Below, one piece after another: positions 54,052-63,799 of a stretch of 64,000 nt of DNA (positions are counted from its first letter, which is position 1; every line of letters begins with the position of its first letter). The translations under genes were made by a program, and so were the position numbers. The stretch comes from CBDFKQ01 sp965248855 (GTDB lineage Bacteria > Bacteroidota > Bacteroidia > Cytophagales > 172606-1): positions 310,001 through 374,000 of the forward strand of contig CBDFKQ010000014.1 in assembly GCA_965248855.1 (NCBI GenBank), given 5' to 3'. Below the pieces are notes generated by a model. The model was not told the DNA's origin. It did no database searches and saw nothing but the letters and a program-made list of their open reading frames with translations.

Positions 54052-56853
54052 AATCACTACATTCACAATTTTCTTCTGCACTACAATTACTTTTTTAGGT
54101 TGTTTTCCTTCCAACCATTTTTTAACAACTTCCGATTCCATTACTGATTTTTCAATTTCTTCGGACGAAGTTTCCAATGAGAAATTAATTTTTGTACGCA
54201 CTTTTCCGTTGATAGAGATTGGGTATTCGAAATTGTTTTCTTGAATGTATTCCTGTTTCCAATGCGGGAAAGAGGCGTTAAAAATACTGTCATTATTACC
54301 CAGGCTTTGCCACAATTCTTCTGCTATGTGTGGCGCATAAGGAGAGAGAATAATTAAAAAATCTTTTAAAATGGCTCTTTTATGGCAATTCAAATCTTTT
54401 AATTCATTTACACAGATCATAAATGAACTCACTACTGTGTTGAAAGTATATTTTTCAATATCTTCTTCTACCTTTTTAATTGTTTTATGCAAAACTTTTA
54501 ATTCGGCAGCAATTGGTTCATCTTCCGTAATTAAAAATTTACCCTCTTCGTTGTAAAACAAACGCCAAAGCTTGCGTAAAAATTTAAAAGTACCGTCAAT
54601 CCCCTGAGTATTCCAAGGCTTAAACTGCTCGAGCGGACCAAGAAACATTTCATACAAACGCAAAGTATCAGCGCCGTATTTTAAAACCACTTCATCAGGA
54701 TTAACCACATTGCCCCATCGCTTCGACATTTTTTCTACTTCCCAACCACAAATGTATTTACCATCAGGTTCAAATATAAATTCAGCACCGGCTAAATCCG
54801 TGCGCCATTTTTTAAACTCATTGGTATTTAAAATATCATTTTCAACAAATTTAATTTCAATATGAATAGGATTTACATCATGATTTTTTTTCTGATTGAA
54901 CGAAACAAAAACAGGAGATTTACCTTCGCCTTCTGATGATTTTAATCTATAAACCAAACTACTCCTCCCTTGAATCATTCCCTGATTAATCAGTTTTTTT
55001 GCAAATTCCTTTTTCGGGACTAATCCTAAATCATACAAAAAATAATTCCAGAAACGAGAATAAAGCAAATGGCCTGTTGAGTGCTCTGCTCCGCCTAAAT
55101 AAATATCAATGTCTTGCCAATAATCAATTGATTTTTTGGAAGCAAATTCATTTTCATTTTTCGGATCCATATATCGATACCAATACCAACTAGAACCGGC
55201 CCAACCCGGCATAGTATTTAACTCCAACGGATAACTATTTTTTTCACCTTCCGGAGAATAAACCCAATTTTTTGCTCTTGCTAATGGCGGTTCACCATCT
55301 TCGGTAGGTAAATATTTATCGATTGAAGGCAACTCCAGAGGTAATTTATTTTCCGGTAAGGTATAAGGCAAACCATCTTTATAATAAATAGGAATTGGTT
55401 CTCCCCAATATCTTTGGCGCGCAAAAATCGCATCGCGCATGCGATAATTTATTTTACGCAGACCGATTTTTTTTTCTTCTACAAAAGAAATCGCTTTTAA
55501 AATAGCATCATGAGAATCCATTCCGGTTAAAAAACCGGAGTTTATTAATTTCCCGTGTTTTATTTCCGTAGGGTCTTCGAGGTTTTCAGTACCTTCAATT
55601 ACAAAAATGATTGGCAAATTAAAATTCTTTGCAAAACGCAAATCTCTGTCATCAGAGCTTGGTACACCCATCACAGCACCTGTTCCGTATCCTGCCAACA
55701 CATAATCGGCAATCCAAACAGGTACTTTTTCATTATTAAATGGGTTTATTACAAAACTGCCGCTAAAAACTCCCGACACAGTTTTTACATCACTCATTCT
55801 ATCGCGTTCTGAACGGTTTTTTGCAGTTTTTACATAATCTTTAACAACATTTTTCTGTTCTGCTGTAGTTATTTTTTCAACCAAATCACTTTCAGGTGCT
55901 ATTACAATATAGCTTACACCAAAAATGGTATCAACACGAGTAGTAAAAACAGTTATTTTAAAATCATTATTTTGGGATTGAAAATCAAGTTCTGCCCCAA
56001 AAGATTTACCAATCCAATTGCGTTGCATTTCTTTTAGCGGTTCCGGCCAGTCAATTTCTTCCAACCCGGTTAACAACCTTCCTGCAAATGCAGTAATTCG
56101 CATTGCCCATTGTTTCATTTCTTTTTTAACAACAGGATAACCACCTCTTTCAGATACTCCGTCTTTCACTTCGTCATTGGCAAGCACTGTTCCTAAAGCA
56201 GGGCACCAATTAACCGTCATGTTATCTAAATAAGCAAGGCGATAGTTTAATAAAATTTCCTGTTTGTGGTTTTCAGAAAAGTTTTTCCATTCTTCGGCAT
56301 TAAACTGTTTTGTTTTTTCGTCGCAATGAGCGATAATTTTATCAGTACCCGAAGTTTCAAATTGCTTAATTAATTTTTCAATAGGTTCTGCTTTATCTTC
56401 TATTTTATTATACCACGAATGAAATAATTTTATAAAAATCCATTGCGTCCATTTATAAAAATCCGGTGAAGAAGTTCTTACTTCTTTATCCCAATCATAT
56501 GAAAAACCTATGCTTTTTAATTGTCTTTTATAAGTATTAATATTTTCTTCGGTGGTAACTGCCGGATGTTGCCCTGTTTGAATGGCATATTGTTCAGCAG
56601 GTAAACCAAACGAATCAAAACCCATTGGATGCAAAACGTTAAAACCTTTTAATCTTTTAAAACGCGCAACAATATCTGTAGCGATGTAACCGAGCGGATG
56701 GCCGACATGTAAACCTGCACCTGATGGATAAGGAAACATATCCAAAGCGTAAAATTTCGGCTTTAATGGATGTATTTCGGCTTTATATAATTTTGTTTCT
56801 TCCCAATGCTGTTGCCACTTGCTTTCAAAATTTTCCGGTTTATATTCTGACAT
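54049..56853 (-). CDS. leuS: Leucyl-tRNA synthetase
   Basis: 934 residues, complete. Class I HIGH motif in PYPSGAGLHVGHPLGY (about 40-56), an editing domain, WYRYMDPKNE and KMSKR as the KMSKS motif, and a C-terminal anticodon-binding region. Charges tRNA-Leu and edits mischarged tRNA. Its stop codon lies inside a 111-bp direct repeat. Single gene. Confidence 0.97.
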   Translation of the reverse strand: MSEYKPENFESKWQQHWEETKLYKAEIHPLKPKFYALDMFPYPSGAGLHVGHPLGYIATDIVARFKRLKGFNVLHPMGFDSFGLPAEQYAIQTGQHPAVTTEENINTYKRQLKSIGFSYDWDKEVRTSSPDFYKWTQWIFIKLFHSWYNKIEDKAEPIEKLIKQFETSGTDKIIAHCDEKTKQFNAEEWKNFSENHKQEILLNYRLAYLDNMTVNWCPALGTVLANDEVKDGVSERGGYPVVKKEMKQWAMRITAFAGRLLTGLEEIDWPEPLKEMQRNWIGKSFGAELDFQSQNNDFKITVFTTRVDTIFGVSYIVIAPESDLVEKITTAEQKNVVKDYVKTAKNRSERDRMSDVKTVSGVFSGSFVINPFNNEKVPVWIADYVLAGYGTGAVMGVPSSDDRDLRFAKNFNLPIIFVIEGTENLEDPTEIKHGKLINSGFLTGMDSHDAILKAISFVEEKKIGLRKINYRMRDAIFARQRYWGEPIPIYYKDGLPYTLPENKLPLELPSIDKYLPTEDGEPPLARAKNWVYSPEGEKNSYPLELNTMPGWAGSSWYWYRYMDPKNENEFASKKSIDYWQDIDIYLGGAEHSTGHLLYSRFWNYFLYDLGLVPKKEFAKKLINQGMIQGRSSLVYRLKSSEGEGKSPVFVSFNQKKNHDVNPIHIEIKFVENDILNTNEFKKWRTDLAGAEFIFEPDGKYICGWEVEKMSKRWGNVVNPDEVVLKYGADTLRLYEMFLGPLEQFKPWNTQGIDGTFKFLRKLWRLFYNEEGKFLITEDEPIAAELKVLHKTIKKVEEDIEKYTFNTVVSSFMICVNELKDLNCHKRAILKDFLIILSPYAPHIAEELWQSLGNNDSIFNASFPHWKQEYIQENNFEYPISINGKVRTKINFSLETSSEEIEKSVMESEVVKKWLEGKQPKKVIVVQKKIVNVVI

Positions 56854-57050
56854 TATTTTTAGTATAGTAATGAGTATCTGATTTAGAAAAAAATTAAATG
56901 AATCTTTTTTCCTAAAAATTTTGCGAATTTAATTATTTCAAGTGGATGTTATGGATTTTGTTTTAAAATTTTAATTTTGGAGATAAATAAAAAGAGGGTT
57001 TTACCCGGATTTTAATAAAAAAAAATAAATTTGAATTCAAAAAAATAAAT

Positions 57051-57092
57051 TATGAATTTATCGATATTGATAAACTCATAATTTTAAAAAAA
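57051..57092. repeat. Dispersed palindromic repeat, copy with complete arms
   Basis: AATTATGAATTTATCG then ATATTGATAAACTCATAATT: outer arms AATTATGA / TCATAATT. One of the best-preserved members. Confidence 0.75.
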
Positions 57093-57122
57093 TTAATTTT
57101 AATTTTTCGATTGGCGTAGTCT

Positions 57123-57184
57123 CCGACTACGTCAAGGCGTTATCAAATCTCCGGATTTGAAATTTAAAACATTCATGTTATTTT
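57123..57184. repeat. 62-bp dispersed repeat (other copy 28194-28256)
   Basis: ACTACG, GGCGTTATCAA, ATTTGAAAT and AAAACATTC blocks occur in the same order in both. Confidence 0.6.
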
Positions 57185-57254
57185 GGCTGTAAAAAGTGAT
57201 TGACTTTGTTCAACTTGGTGTGAAACATGTGGTAAGAAAAATGATTAATGAAAT

Positions 57255-57689
57255 ATGATTGAAGTTAAAGAAGTTTTAACCCCGGTAGAGTTAGAAAAAG
57301 TATTTGAAATTAGGAATAAAGTATTTGTTGAGGAGCAAAATGTACCTTCAGAAGAAGAGTATGATGAGTTTGAAAATACTTCGAAACATTTTTTAGCATA
57401 TTATGATGCACATCCTGTTGGTACTGCCAGATGGAGGACTATTGGCAATAGTGCAAAAATGGAACGTTTTGCTATTTTGGCAGAATACAGAAGTAAAAAA
57501 ATAGGCTCTGCTATGGTTGAAACTGTTTTAAACGATATTACAAAGCAATTCGGCAGGGAAAAACAAATTTATCTCAATGCACAATTAACCGCAATGGGTT
57601 TATACAGTAAATTTGGTTTTAAGCAGGTGGGAGAAATGTTTTTAGAATGTGATATAAAACATTTTAAAATGGTTTACTCAGGAGACTGA
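57255..57689 (+). CDS. GNAT-family acetyltransferase (ElaA-like)
   Basis: 144 residues. IRNKVFVEEQNVPSEEEYDEFENTSKHFLAYYD and PVGTARWRTIG, then a MERFAILAEYRSKKIGSAMV acetyl-CoA loop. The ElaA-type subgroup. Substrate unknown. Single small gene; a regulator gene follows 24 bp later on the same strand. Confidence 0.85.
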   Translation: MIEVKEVLTPVELEKVFEIRNKVFVEEQNVPSEEEYDEFENTSKHFLAYYDAHPVGTARWRTIGNSAKMERFAILAEYRSKKIGSAMVETVLNDITKQFGREKQIYLNAQLTAMGLYSKFGFKQVGEMFLECDIKHFKMVYSGD

Positions 57690-57713
57690 TTATATTAAAT
57701 TTTTTTTGAACGG

Positions 57714-58580
57714 ATGCAATATTCATATAAAGATTCTTTAACAGGTGCCAATCTTCTTTTATCAGTTAAAGAGAATCATTTTACACATGCTTACTTTTCA
57801 AAGGAACTTAAACCATTATTAACAATGGCTTGGAACAGGGGGCCGGTACAATCCATTTTTGTAGATGGGGAATCATTCCCCTTTTCTGAAAATTCTTTTG
57901 TAGCTCTGGCTGCTAACCAAACATTCTCCTTTGAAGACCCCACTCAATTAATAATATGGCAATTTGATAAGCCCTTTTATTGCATAGAAGACAATGATCA
58001 TGAGGTTTCTTGTATAGGATTTTTATTCTGGAGCCATAAAGAATTTTTTACTATAATGACTGATGAAAATTCGATAAAAGATTTTGATTTGATTTTCCGT
58101 CTTTTTATGATTGAATTTCAAATGAAAGACAATGTACAGAATGAAATGCTTAGGGCATTATTAAAACGAATGATTCTTAACCTCAACAACCTAGCAAAAA
58201 AACAGGAACTTAACAGCGAATTTAAAGATACAGATTTGGATATCATAAGGCAGTTTAATGTATTAGTTGAAAAAAATTTTCGAAAATTACATCAGGTACA
58301 GGATTATGCCAACTTACTTAATAAGTCTCCTAAAACGCTAACCAATTTATTTTCGATCTACAATAATAAAAGCCCGCTTGAAGTGATCCATGAAAGAATT
58401 ATGCTTGAAGCAAAGCGATTGCTAATTTATACAGATAGCCCGGTAAAGGAAATTGCATGGCAACTTGGCTTTGAAGAAGTATCCAATTTTAGCAGGATGT
58501 TTAAAAATACAAGCGGTTCCTCACCGGTTGAATTTAAAGTTTCGCCTGTTAAAGTTAAGAAGGGTAAAATTGATAACTGA
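57714..58580 (+). CDS. AraC-family transcriptional regulator
   Basis: 288 residues. N-terminal cupin-like sensing part (about 1-130), C-terminal AraC double HTH (HQVQDYANLLNKSPKTLTNLF and VKEIAWQLGFEEVSNFSRMFKNTSGSSP). It precedes the peroxiredoxin, SDR and DoxX genes in the same direction and is the likely activator of that run. Confidence 0.9.
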   Translation: MQYSYKDSLTGANLLLSVKENHFTHAYFSKELKPLLTMAWNRGPVQSIFVDGESFPFSENSFVALAANQTFSFEDPTQLIIWQFDKPFYCIEDNDHEVSCIGFLFWSHKEFFTIMTDENSIKDFDLIFRLFMIEFQMKDNVQNEMLRALLKRMILNLNNLAKKQELNSEFKDTDLDIIRQFNVLVEKNFRKLHQVQDYANLLNKSPKTLTNLFSIYNNKSPLEVIHERIMLEAKRLLIYTDSPVKEIAWQLGFEEVSNFSRMFKNTSGSSPVEFKVSPVKVKKGKIDN

Positions 58581-58663
58581 TCGGGCATTATCGATACGAT
58601 TATAATTTTTACTATCATTCACCTTTGCATTGTTCAATAAATCTCAATTTAAACAATGTAAAG

Positions 58664-59338
58664 ATGAAAAAATTATCAATTTTTCTCCCGTTATCAGCAG
58701 TCTTAATTATATTAATTAGCTGCTTTTCACTACCGGGATTTTCACAAACCAATGATTACAAAGAGGTAAATAAAAAGACAAAGGTTCGTGAAAACGAGCA
58801 AGCTCCTGATTTTAAAATAGCAGATGTTTATGGGAGGCCTATAAGCATGTCATCACTAAAAGGCAAAAAAGTACTGCTGACATTTTTTAGGAATGCCGGA
58901 TGCCCTGTATGTAATTTAAGGTTTCATTCACTGGAAGACCAATCCGGATTTTTTAAGTCAAATAACATGGTATTTGTTGCCATTTATGCCAGCCAAAAGG
59001 ATAATATGCTAAAATATATCCGTTCCAGCTATCCGGACAGCAGTACCCTTTACCCGCTTATGGTGGCCAACCCTGACAGGAGCCTTTATAAATTATACCA
59101 TATCGAACGTTCAACCGGTAAGTTGATAAATTCTCTAATGTTTCATGGAGGATTGTCAAATGTAAAAAATGGGAAAAAATTATTTAAGGATAAGATAAAA
59201 GATGACAGCCCTATTAATATGATCAATTCAGATTTTCTTATTGATGAAAAGGGGAAAGTGGTGACTGCTTATTATGGTAAATATGCAGGTGATTTTATCC
59301 CGATTGCAGACATTAAGAAATTTGCCTTAAATAATTAA
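58664..59338 (+). CDS. Exported peroxiredoxin (AhpC/TSA-like)
   Basis: 224 residues from the ATG at 58664; the 13 codons upstream lack a signal and the ATG starts MKKLSIFLPLSAVLIILISC. Either signal peptide or lipobox (LISC). Thioredoxin fold with the redox motif GCPVC. Predicted periplasmic thiol peroxidase or disulphide protein. 25 bp later, the SDR gene. Confidence 0.88.
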   Translation: MKKLSIFLPLSAVLIILISCFSLPGFSQTNDYKEVNKKTKVRENEQAPDFKIADVYGRPISMSSLKGKKVLLTFFRNAGCPVCNLRFHSLEDQSGFFKSNNMVFVAIYASQKDNMLKYIRSSYPDSSTLYPLMVANPDRSLYKLYHIERSTGKLINSLMFHGGLSNVKNGKKLFKDKIKDDSPINMINSDFLIDEKGKVVTAYYGKYAGDFIPIADIKKFALNN

Positions 59339-59365
59339 TTCAAGAATTTAAACTGAAATAATATC

Positions 59366-60001
59366 ATGAAAAAAAAGACAATAGTTATAATAGGCGCCGG
59401 TCCCGGAATTAGTAATTCTGTAGCCGCGCGATTTGGAAGGGAAGGTTATAAAGTAATTTTGATTGGCAGATCTGAAGAAAAACTTGCTAATATGGTAAAA
59501 GAGCTTGAAGAATTAGGAACTGATACCCACTTTGCTATAGCAGATGTATCCAATTCCTCTCAACTGGCTAATGCTTTACTACTTATTAAAGATATTGAAA
59601 TTTTACATTATAATGCATCATCTCCAAATAATACGTTTGCGTTGGATGAACAAGAAGGTAATTTAATTTACGATTTTACGGTAAGTGTTGCCGGTCTGCT
59701 TACTTCAGTAAAAGCCTGCCTTCCGGAGCTTGAAAAAAATAAAGGCAGTGTATTAATTACAGGCGGAGGGTTGGCTAAATATCCGCACCCTGATTATGCC
59801 TCACTTTTGGTAGGAAAGGCGGCTCAGGCAAATCTTGCAGAAAGTTTGTCACAGGCCTTGATAGCTAAAGGTGTTTTTGTAGGAATTTTACAAATAAACG
59901 GTTACGTTAACAATCAAGACACTGTTTACAATCCCCCAAATATTGCAGAGCAATTTTGGAAAATAAATACAGAAAGGGCAGTCTTTGAAAATATTCTTTA
60001 A
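59366..60001 (+). CDS. SDR-family oxidoreductase lacking the usual catalytic Tyr
   Basis: 211 residues. Rossmann start VIIGAGPGISNSVA with GRSEEKL, then IEILHYNASSPN. At the active site the Lys is in VGKAAQ, but the residue four positions before it is Leu, not Tyr, so it is an atypical short-chain dehydrogenase. Y in PDYAS is nearby but off by three. It may be an NADP-binding protein with a different role. Shorter than typical members (about 250). Confidence 0.8.
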   Translation: MKKKTIVIIGAGPGISNSVAARFGREGYKVILIGRSEEKLANMVKELEELGTDTHFAIADVSNSSQLANALLLIKDIEILHYNASSPNNTFALDEQEGNLIYDFTVSVAGLLTSVKACLPELEKNKGSVLITGGGLAKYPHPDYASLLVGKAAQANLAESLSQALIAKGVFVGILQINGYVNNQDTVYNPPNIAEQFWKINTERAVFENIL

Positions 60002-60088
60002 ACGACGACCTTCAAAAATTCTTGAGATAATCAGCATAGCGGCTAAAATAAAAAAAACTTTAAATCAACATTCAAAAAAAATAATAAT

Positions 60089-60478
60089 ATGAAAAACACA
60101 AAAAAAATCCTGACTATCGTTTTCGGAATTGTAATGATACTTGGAGGAATTGTACATTTAATAAACCCCGTAATGTATGCCCCTTTCATCCCTGCCTTTC
60201 TACCGGTTAATGCCGTTATTTATGCATCAGGCATTCTCGAAATTGCTATTGGAATCGGTACTTTCATTCCAAAATATCGACAAGTATCCACTCTCTTGAT
60301 ATTAATATTAATGATTGCTTTTCTCCCTTTACACGCTATAGATGTATTCAGTGAAAAACCGACTATTGGAAGCCATCAAATTGCAATTGTGAGGCTACCC
60401 ATGCAATTCGTTTTAATTGCATGGGCTTGGTATATTAATAAAAGGGAAATATCGAAGGTGCAAATACTTGAAAATTAA
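60089..60478 (+). CDS. DoxX-like membrane protein
   Basis: 129 residues, four transmembrane helices. GIVMILGGIVHLINPVMYAPFIPAFLP and EIAIGIGTFIP are typical of the DoxX family. Often encoded with thioredoxin-like proteins. Last gene of the AraC-peroxiredoxin-SDR-DoxX run. Confidence 0.85.
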   Translation: MKNTKKILTIVFGIVMILGGIVHLINPVMYAPFIPAFLPVNAVIYASGILEIAIGIGTFIPKYRQVSTLLILILMIAFLPLHAIDVFSEKPTIGSHQIAIVRLPMQFVLIAWAWYINKREISKVQILEN

Positions 60479-60499
60479 ATTATCTGATTTTTTTCCTCA

Positions 60500-60553
60500 T
60501 ATCCTTATGTACTGTAATAAAAAAATTGCTTTTTATGACAGTACATAAGGATA
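60500..60553 (+). terminator. Long inverted repeat, probable terminator
   Basis: A 16-bp perfect stem, TATCCTTATGTACTGT and its complement, with a 22-nt loop, 20 bp past the DoxX gene. The loop contains A7 and T5 tracts. Confidence 0.7.
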
Positions 60554-60712
60554 ATTAATTTACTTCATTGAGAATATATAATCTTTTCTTCAAAATATTC
60601 CGATATATTAAAAAATTTCTGTGAATTAACTGCAGTCATATTAATCATAACCAATACGGACAATTTGCCGAGTAATGGAAAAAATGTTCAAGATTGCTTT
60701 GAAATAGGCATA

Positions 60713-62953
60713 TTATATTTTTTCTAGTTCAATTACTATAAATTTTGAAGTGGGAGTATGGCTTTTAAGTGCAATGGAATCTATAGGAATCAATACGTTG
60801 GTTTCGGGAAAATAAGCAGCAGCACAACCTTTAGGAATATTATAATTTATTACTTTAAATTTGTTGGCTGTACGTCTGTTATTATGAGCATCAATACTAT
60901 GAATATCCACCCAATCGTTTTCATTTAGCAGCATTTCATTCATATCCGATTCATTTAAAAAAATAACCTTACGCTCTCCATATATTCCCCTGTATCTATC
61001 ATCTTGGCCGTATATGGTTGTATTATATTGGTCATGCGATCGCATGGTCATTAATCTTAGCTGCCCTCCTTTAAGTGTAATGTTGGGCAAAACCTCGGCG
61101 TAAAATTTTGCTTTTTTAGTAAGAGTGTTCCATTCTCTTTCCGACGCCGAATTTCTTAGCCTGAAACCTCCTTTATTTTTGAGTTTTTGTTGAAAATTAT
61201 TAAAATCGGGTAAAACAGCTTCGATTTTATCTCTTATTTTGTCGTAATCGGCTATCATTTCCGGCCAATCCGTTTTCGTTTTGGGTAAACCGGCTATAGC
61301 AATACCTGCAACAATTGCAGGTTCTGATAATAAATTTTTAGAAACGGGTTTATTCTTTCCTTCCGATGTATGTACCATCGACATAGAATCTTCTACCGTT
61401 ACAAATTGTGGTATACCATTTTGTAAATCTATTTCCGTTCGGCCCAGGCAGGGTAAAATAAGGGCATGCTTTCCGGTTATTAAATGGCTTCTATTTAATT
61501 TAGTGCTTATATGTACAGTTAATTCACATTTTCTAATACTGTTTTCAGTAAAATCCGTATCGGGGGTAGCACTTGCAAAATTACCTCCCATACCTATTAA
61601 TACTTTTACTTTATTGCCATCCATTGCTTTTATTGCAGCCACTGTATCATATCCGCTTTCATAAGGAGGTATAAAATTAAAGACTCTGCCTAATGAATCT
61701 AAAAAATCTTTTCGTGGTTTTTCCATAATCCCCATAGTGCGGTCGCCTTGCACATTACTGTGACCTCTCACAGGGCAAACACCGGCTCCGGGTTTCCCAA
61801 TATTTCCCTTCAATAATAATAAATTTACTATTTGTTGAATGGTAATTACTGCGTGTTTATGTTGAGTAAGACCCATTGCCCAACAAATAATTGTTTTATC
61901 GGCATTAAGGTAAATCTCTGCAGCTTCTAAAATTTGTGATTTTGTAAGCCCCGATTGAAGAATTATGTCTTCCCAAGTAGTGTTTTCGATGTCTGATTTT
62001 AATTCATCAAAGCCTACCGTATGCTCTTTAATAAAAGCGTAATCAAAATGGATTGGATTTTTTAGTTCTTCTTCAAATACCACTTTTAATAATCCTTTCA
62101 ACGCAGCGAAATCACCACCAATCAACACTTGATAATAGTGGGTGGAAATTTGATTTTTTTTGTTCAATATCACATCCGATATATTTTGTGGATGCTGAAA
62201 TTCTAATAATCCTTTTTCTATTAATGGATTAAATGATACAATCTTAGCCCCTCTTTTATTGGCATTTTGCAAATCGGTAAGCATGCGGGGGTGGTTAGTG
62301 CCCGGGTTTTGCCCGAAAATGAAAATAGCGTCAGCCAATTCAAAATCCTCCAATGTAACTGTGCCTTTGCCAATTCCTATTGATTCTGTAAGCGCCACCC
62401 CTGAAGATTCGTGGCACATATTAGAGCAATCAGGAAAGTTATTTGTGCCCAATTCTCTTCCTAAGAGTTGATATAGGAAGGCTGCTTCGTTGCTTGTCCT
62501 TCCGGAGGTATAAAATACAACTTCATTTGGAAGTGATTCATGTATACAGGCGCCAATTAATTCAAAGGCTTTTTCCCATGAAACAGCTTCATATTTGTCT
62601 TTTTGATGATTATATACTAATGGCTCTCCTAATCTTCCTTGCTGTTCCAGCCAATACCCGTCTTTTTTGAGCAAATCCGAAATGGTATGTTTTTCGAAAA
62701 AATCAGCAAAAATAACTTTTGTGGTAGTTTCAGCAGCTATAGCTTTAACACCGTTTTCGCAAAATTCAAAATGAGAATGATTTTTGGGATCGGGCCATGC
62801 GCAACCGGGACAATCAAAGCCTTTTGGCTTATTCATACGCAGCAAAGCCTTCACACCGGTTACAAGTGCTTTCTGTTCGCTTAAATGCTTATAGCTTTCA
62901 GTCAGTGCTTTTACGCCGGCTGCGGGCCCTTTATAAGGTGTTTCTTTTGACAT
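60713..62953 (-). CDS. FdhF/YdeP-family molybdopterin oxidoreductase
   Basis: 746 residues. Starts with FDCPGCAWPDP (C48, C51), the YdeP-type opening, then DCSNMCHESSG, FGQNPGTNHPRM and VRGHSNVQGDRTMG. It resembles formate-dehydrogenase-H alpha relatives of the YdeP subgroup, which lack the selenocysteine site. Needs a bis-MGD cofactor. Substrate unknown (formate is not shown). fdhD follows 15 bp upstream on the same strand, so the pair is an operon in which FdhD supplies sulphur to the cofactor. Confidence 0.9.
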   Translation of the reverse strand: MSKETPYKGPAAGVKALTESYKHLSEQKALVTGVKALLRMNKPKGFDCPGCAWPDPKNHSHFEFCENGVKAIAAETTTKVIFADFFEKHTISDLLKKDGYWLEQQGRLGEPLVYNHQKDKYEAVSWEKAFELIGACIHESLPNEVVFYTSGRTSNEAAFLYQLLGRELGTNNFPDCSNMCHESSGVALTESIGIGKGTVTLEDFELADAIFIFGQNPGTNHPRMLTDLQNANKRGAKIVSFNPLIEKGLLEFQHPQNISDVILNKKNQISTHYYQVLIGGDFAALKGLLKVVFEEELKNPIHFDYAFIKEHTVGFDELKSDIENTTWEDIILQSGLTKSQILEAAEIYLNADKTIICWAMGLTQHKHAVITIQQIVNLLLLKGNIGKPGAGVCPVRGHSNVQGDRTMGIMEKPRKDFLDSLGRVFNFIPPYESGYDTVAAIKAMDGNKVKVLIGMGGNFASATPDTDFTENSIRKCELTVHISTKLNRSHLITGKHALILPCLGRTEIDLQNGIPQFVTVEDSMSMVHTSEGKNKPVSKNLLSEPAIVAGIAIAGLPKTKTDWPEMIADYDKIRDKIEAVLPDFNNFQQKLKNKGGFRLRNSASEREWNTLTKKAKFYAEVLPNITLKGGQLRLMTMRSHDQYNTTIYGQDDRYRGIYGERKVIFLNESDMNEMLLNENDWVDIHSIDAHNNRRTANKFKVINYNIPKGCAAAYFPETNVLIPIDSIALKSHTPTSKFIVIELEKI

Positions 62954-62968
62954 ATATTTTCTGAACGG

Positions 62969-63799
62969 TTACTTTATGAATTGTACACCGGTAAAGTCAG
63001 GTTGCCGAATATTTTCATTATGGGAATAGACAGTAGCCCTTTCTCCCCTGCAATAAGCAATAAGAGTAATTCCTGCCTGCTTACAATAGTTCACCGCCAT
63101 AGTGGAAGGAGCGGAAACAGCTGCTAATATAGGTATTTTTGCATGAGTACATTTTGCCGCTATTTCATACGATACCCTCCCGCTTACGCACAGAACTGCT
63201 GCTTTATCTAATTTACCACACATAACCAAATGCCCAATGGCTTTGTCAGTAGCGTTATGCCGGCCAATATCTTCATAAGTTGACAGCAAATCACCATTAA
63301 CAGTAAAGATGGCTGCAGCATGCGACCCTCCGGTTTCCCGGAAAACATGTTGCTCATTTGCCATTTTATCAAACATGCCCTTAATTAATTTTATATTAAG
63401 CTTTTTTGTGTGTTTGATAGTTTCATTAACAGTGGCCAGGTCGCATAAATCTATTTTACCACAAACTCCGCAAGAAGCGCTGGAAGCAATGGAACGGTTA
63501 AATAAATTTTTTCCTTCAAGAAGCGAATCCGGCACATTTATGTTTATTACCAGCGCATTGCTTTGATTGATATCCGGTGATTCTTCAACATGAATAATAT
63601 CTTTATAAGAATGTATGATATTTTCGGTAAACAATAAGCCTATTGCCAATTCAATATCATTCCCCGGAGTACGCATGGTTATCGTATAGGCCTTTCCATT
63701 AATTTTAATTTGTAACGGAGCTTCCGGTGTAAGTTTCTCCTGCTTTTCTTCAGTTGATGCACTTGTGTATTTCACTACGTTAAAGTGACCATATTCCAT
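62969..63799 (-). CDS. fdhD: Formate dehydrogenase accessory sulfurtransferase FdhD
   Basis: 276 residues. SCGVCGK gives C110 and C113, the sulphur-relay cysteines. TPGNDIELAIGLLFTENII and DIGRHNATDKAIG are further hallmarks. Transfers sulphur from a cysteine desulfurase to the molybdenum cofactor of the oxidoreductase encoded after it. Complete. First gene of the pair. Confidence 0.95.
   Translation of the reverse strand: MEYGHFNVVKYTSASTEEKQEKLTPEAPLQIKINGKAYTITMRTPGNDIELAIGLLFTENIIHSYKDIIHVEESPDINQSNALVININVPDSLLEGKNLFNRSIASSASCGVCGKIDLCDLATVNETIKHTKKLNIKLIKGMFDKMANEQHVFRETGGSHAAAIFTVNGDLLSTYEDIGRHNATDKAIGHLVMCGKLDKAAVLCVSGRVSYEIAAKCTHAKIPILAAVSAPSTMAVNYCKQAGITLIAYCRGERATVYSHNENIRQPDFTGVQFIK

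Larger units (their letters stand above)
56854..57254. other. 401-bp spacer with two repeat elements
   Basis: Contains a dispersed palindrome (57051-57092) and the second copy of a 62-bp repeat (57123-57184; first copy 28194). Divergent between leuS and the GNAT gene. No gene seen. Confidence 0.5.
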
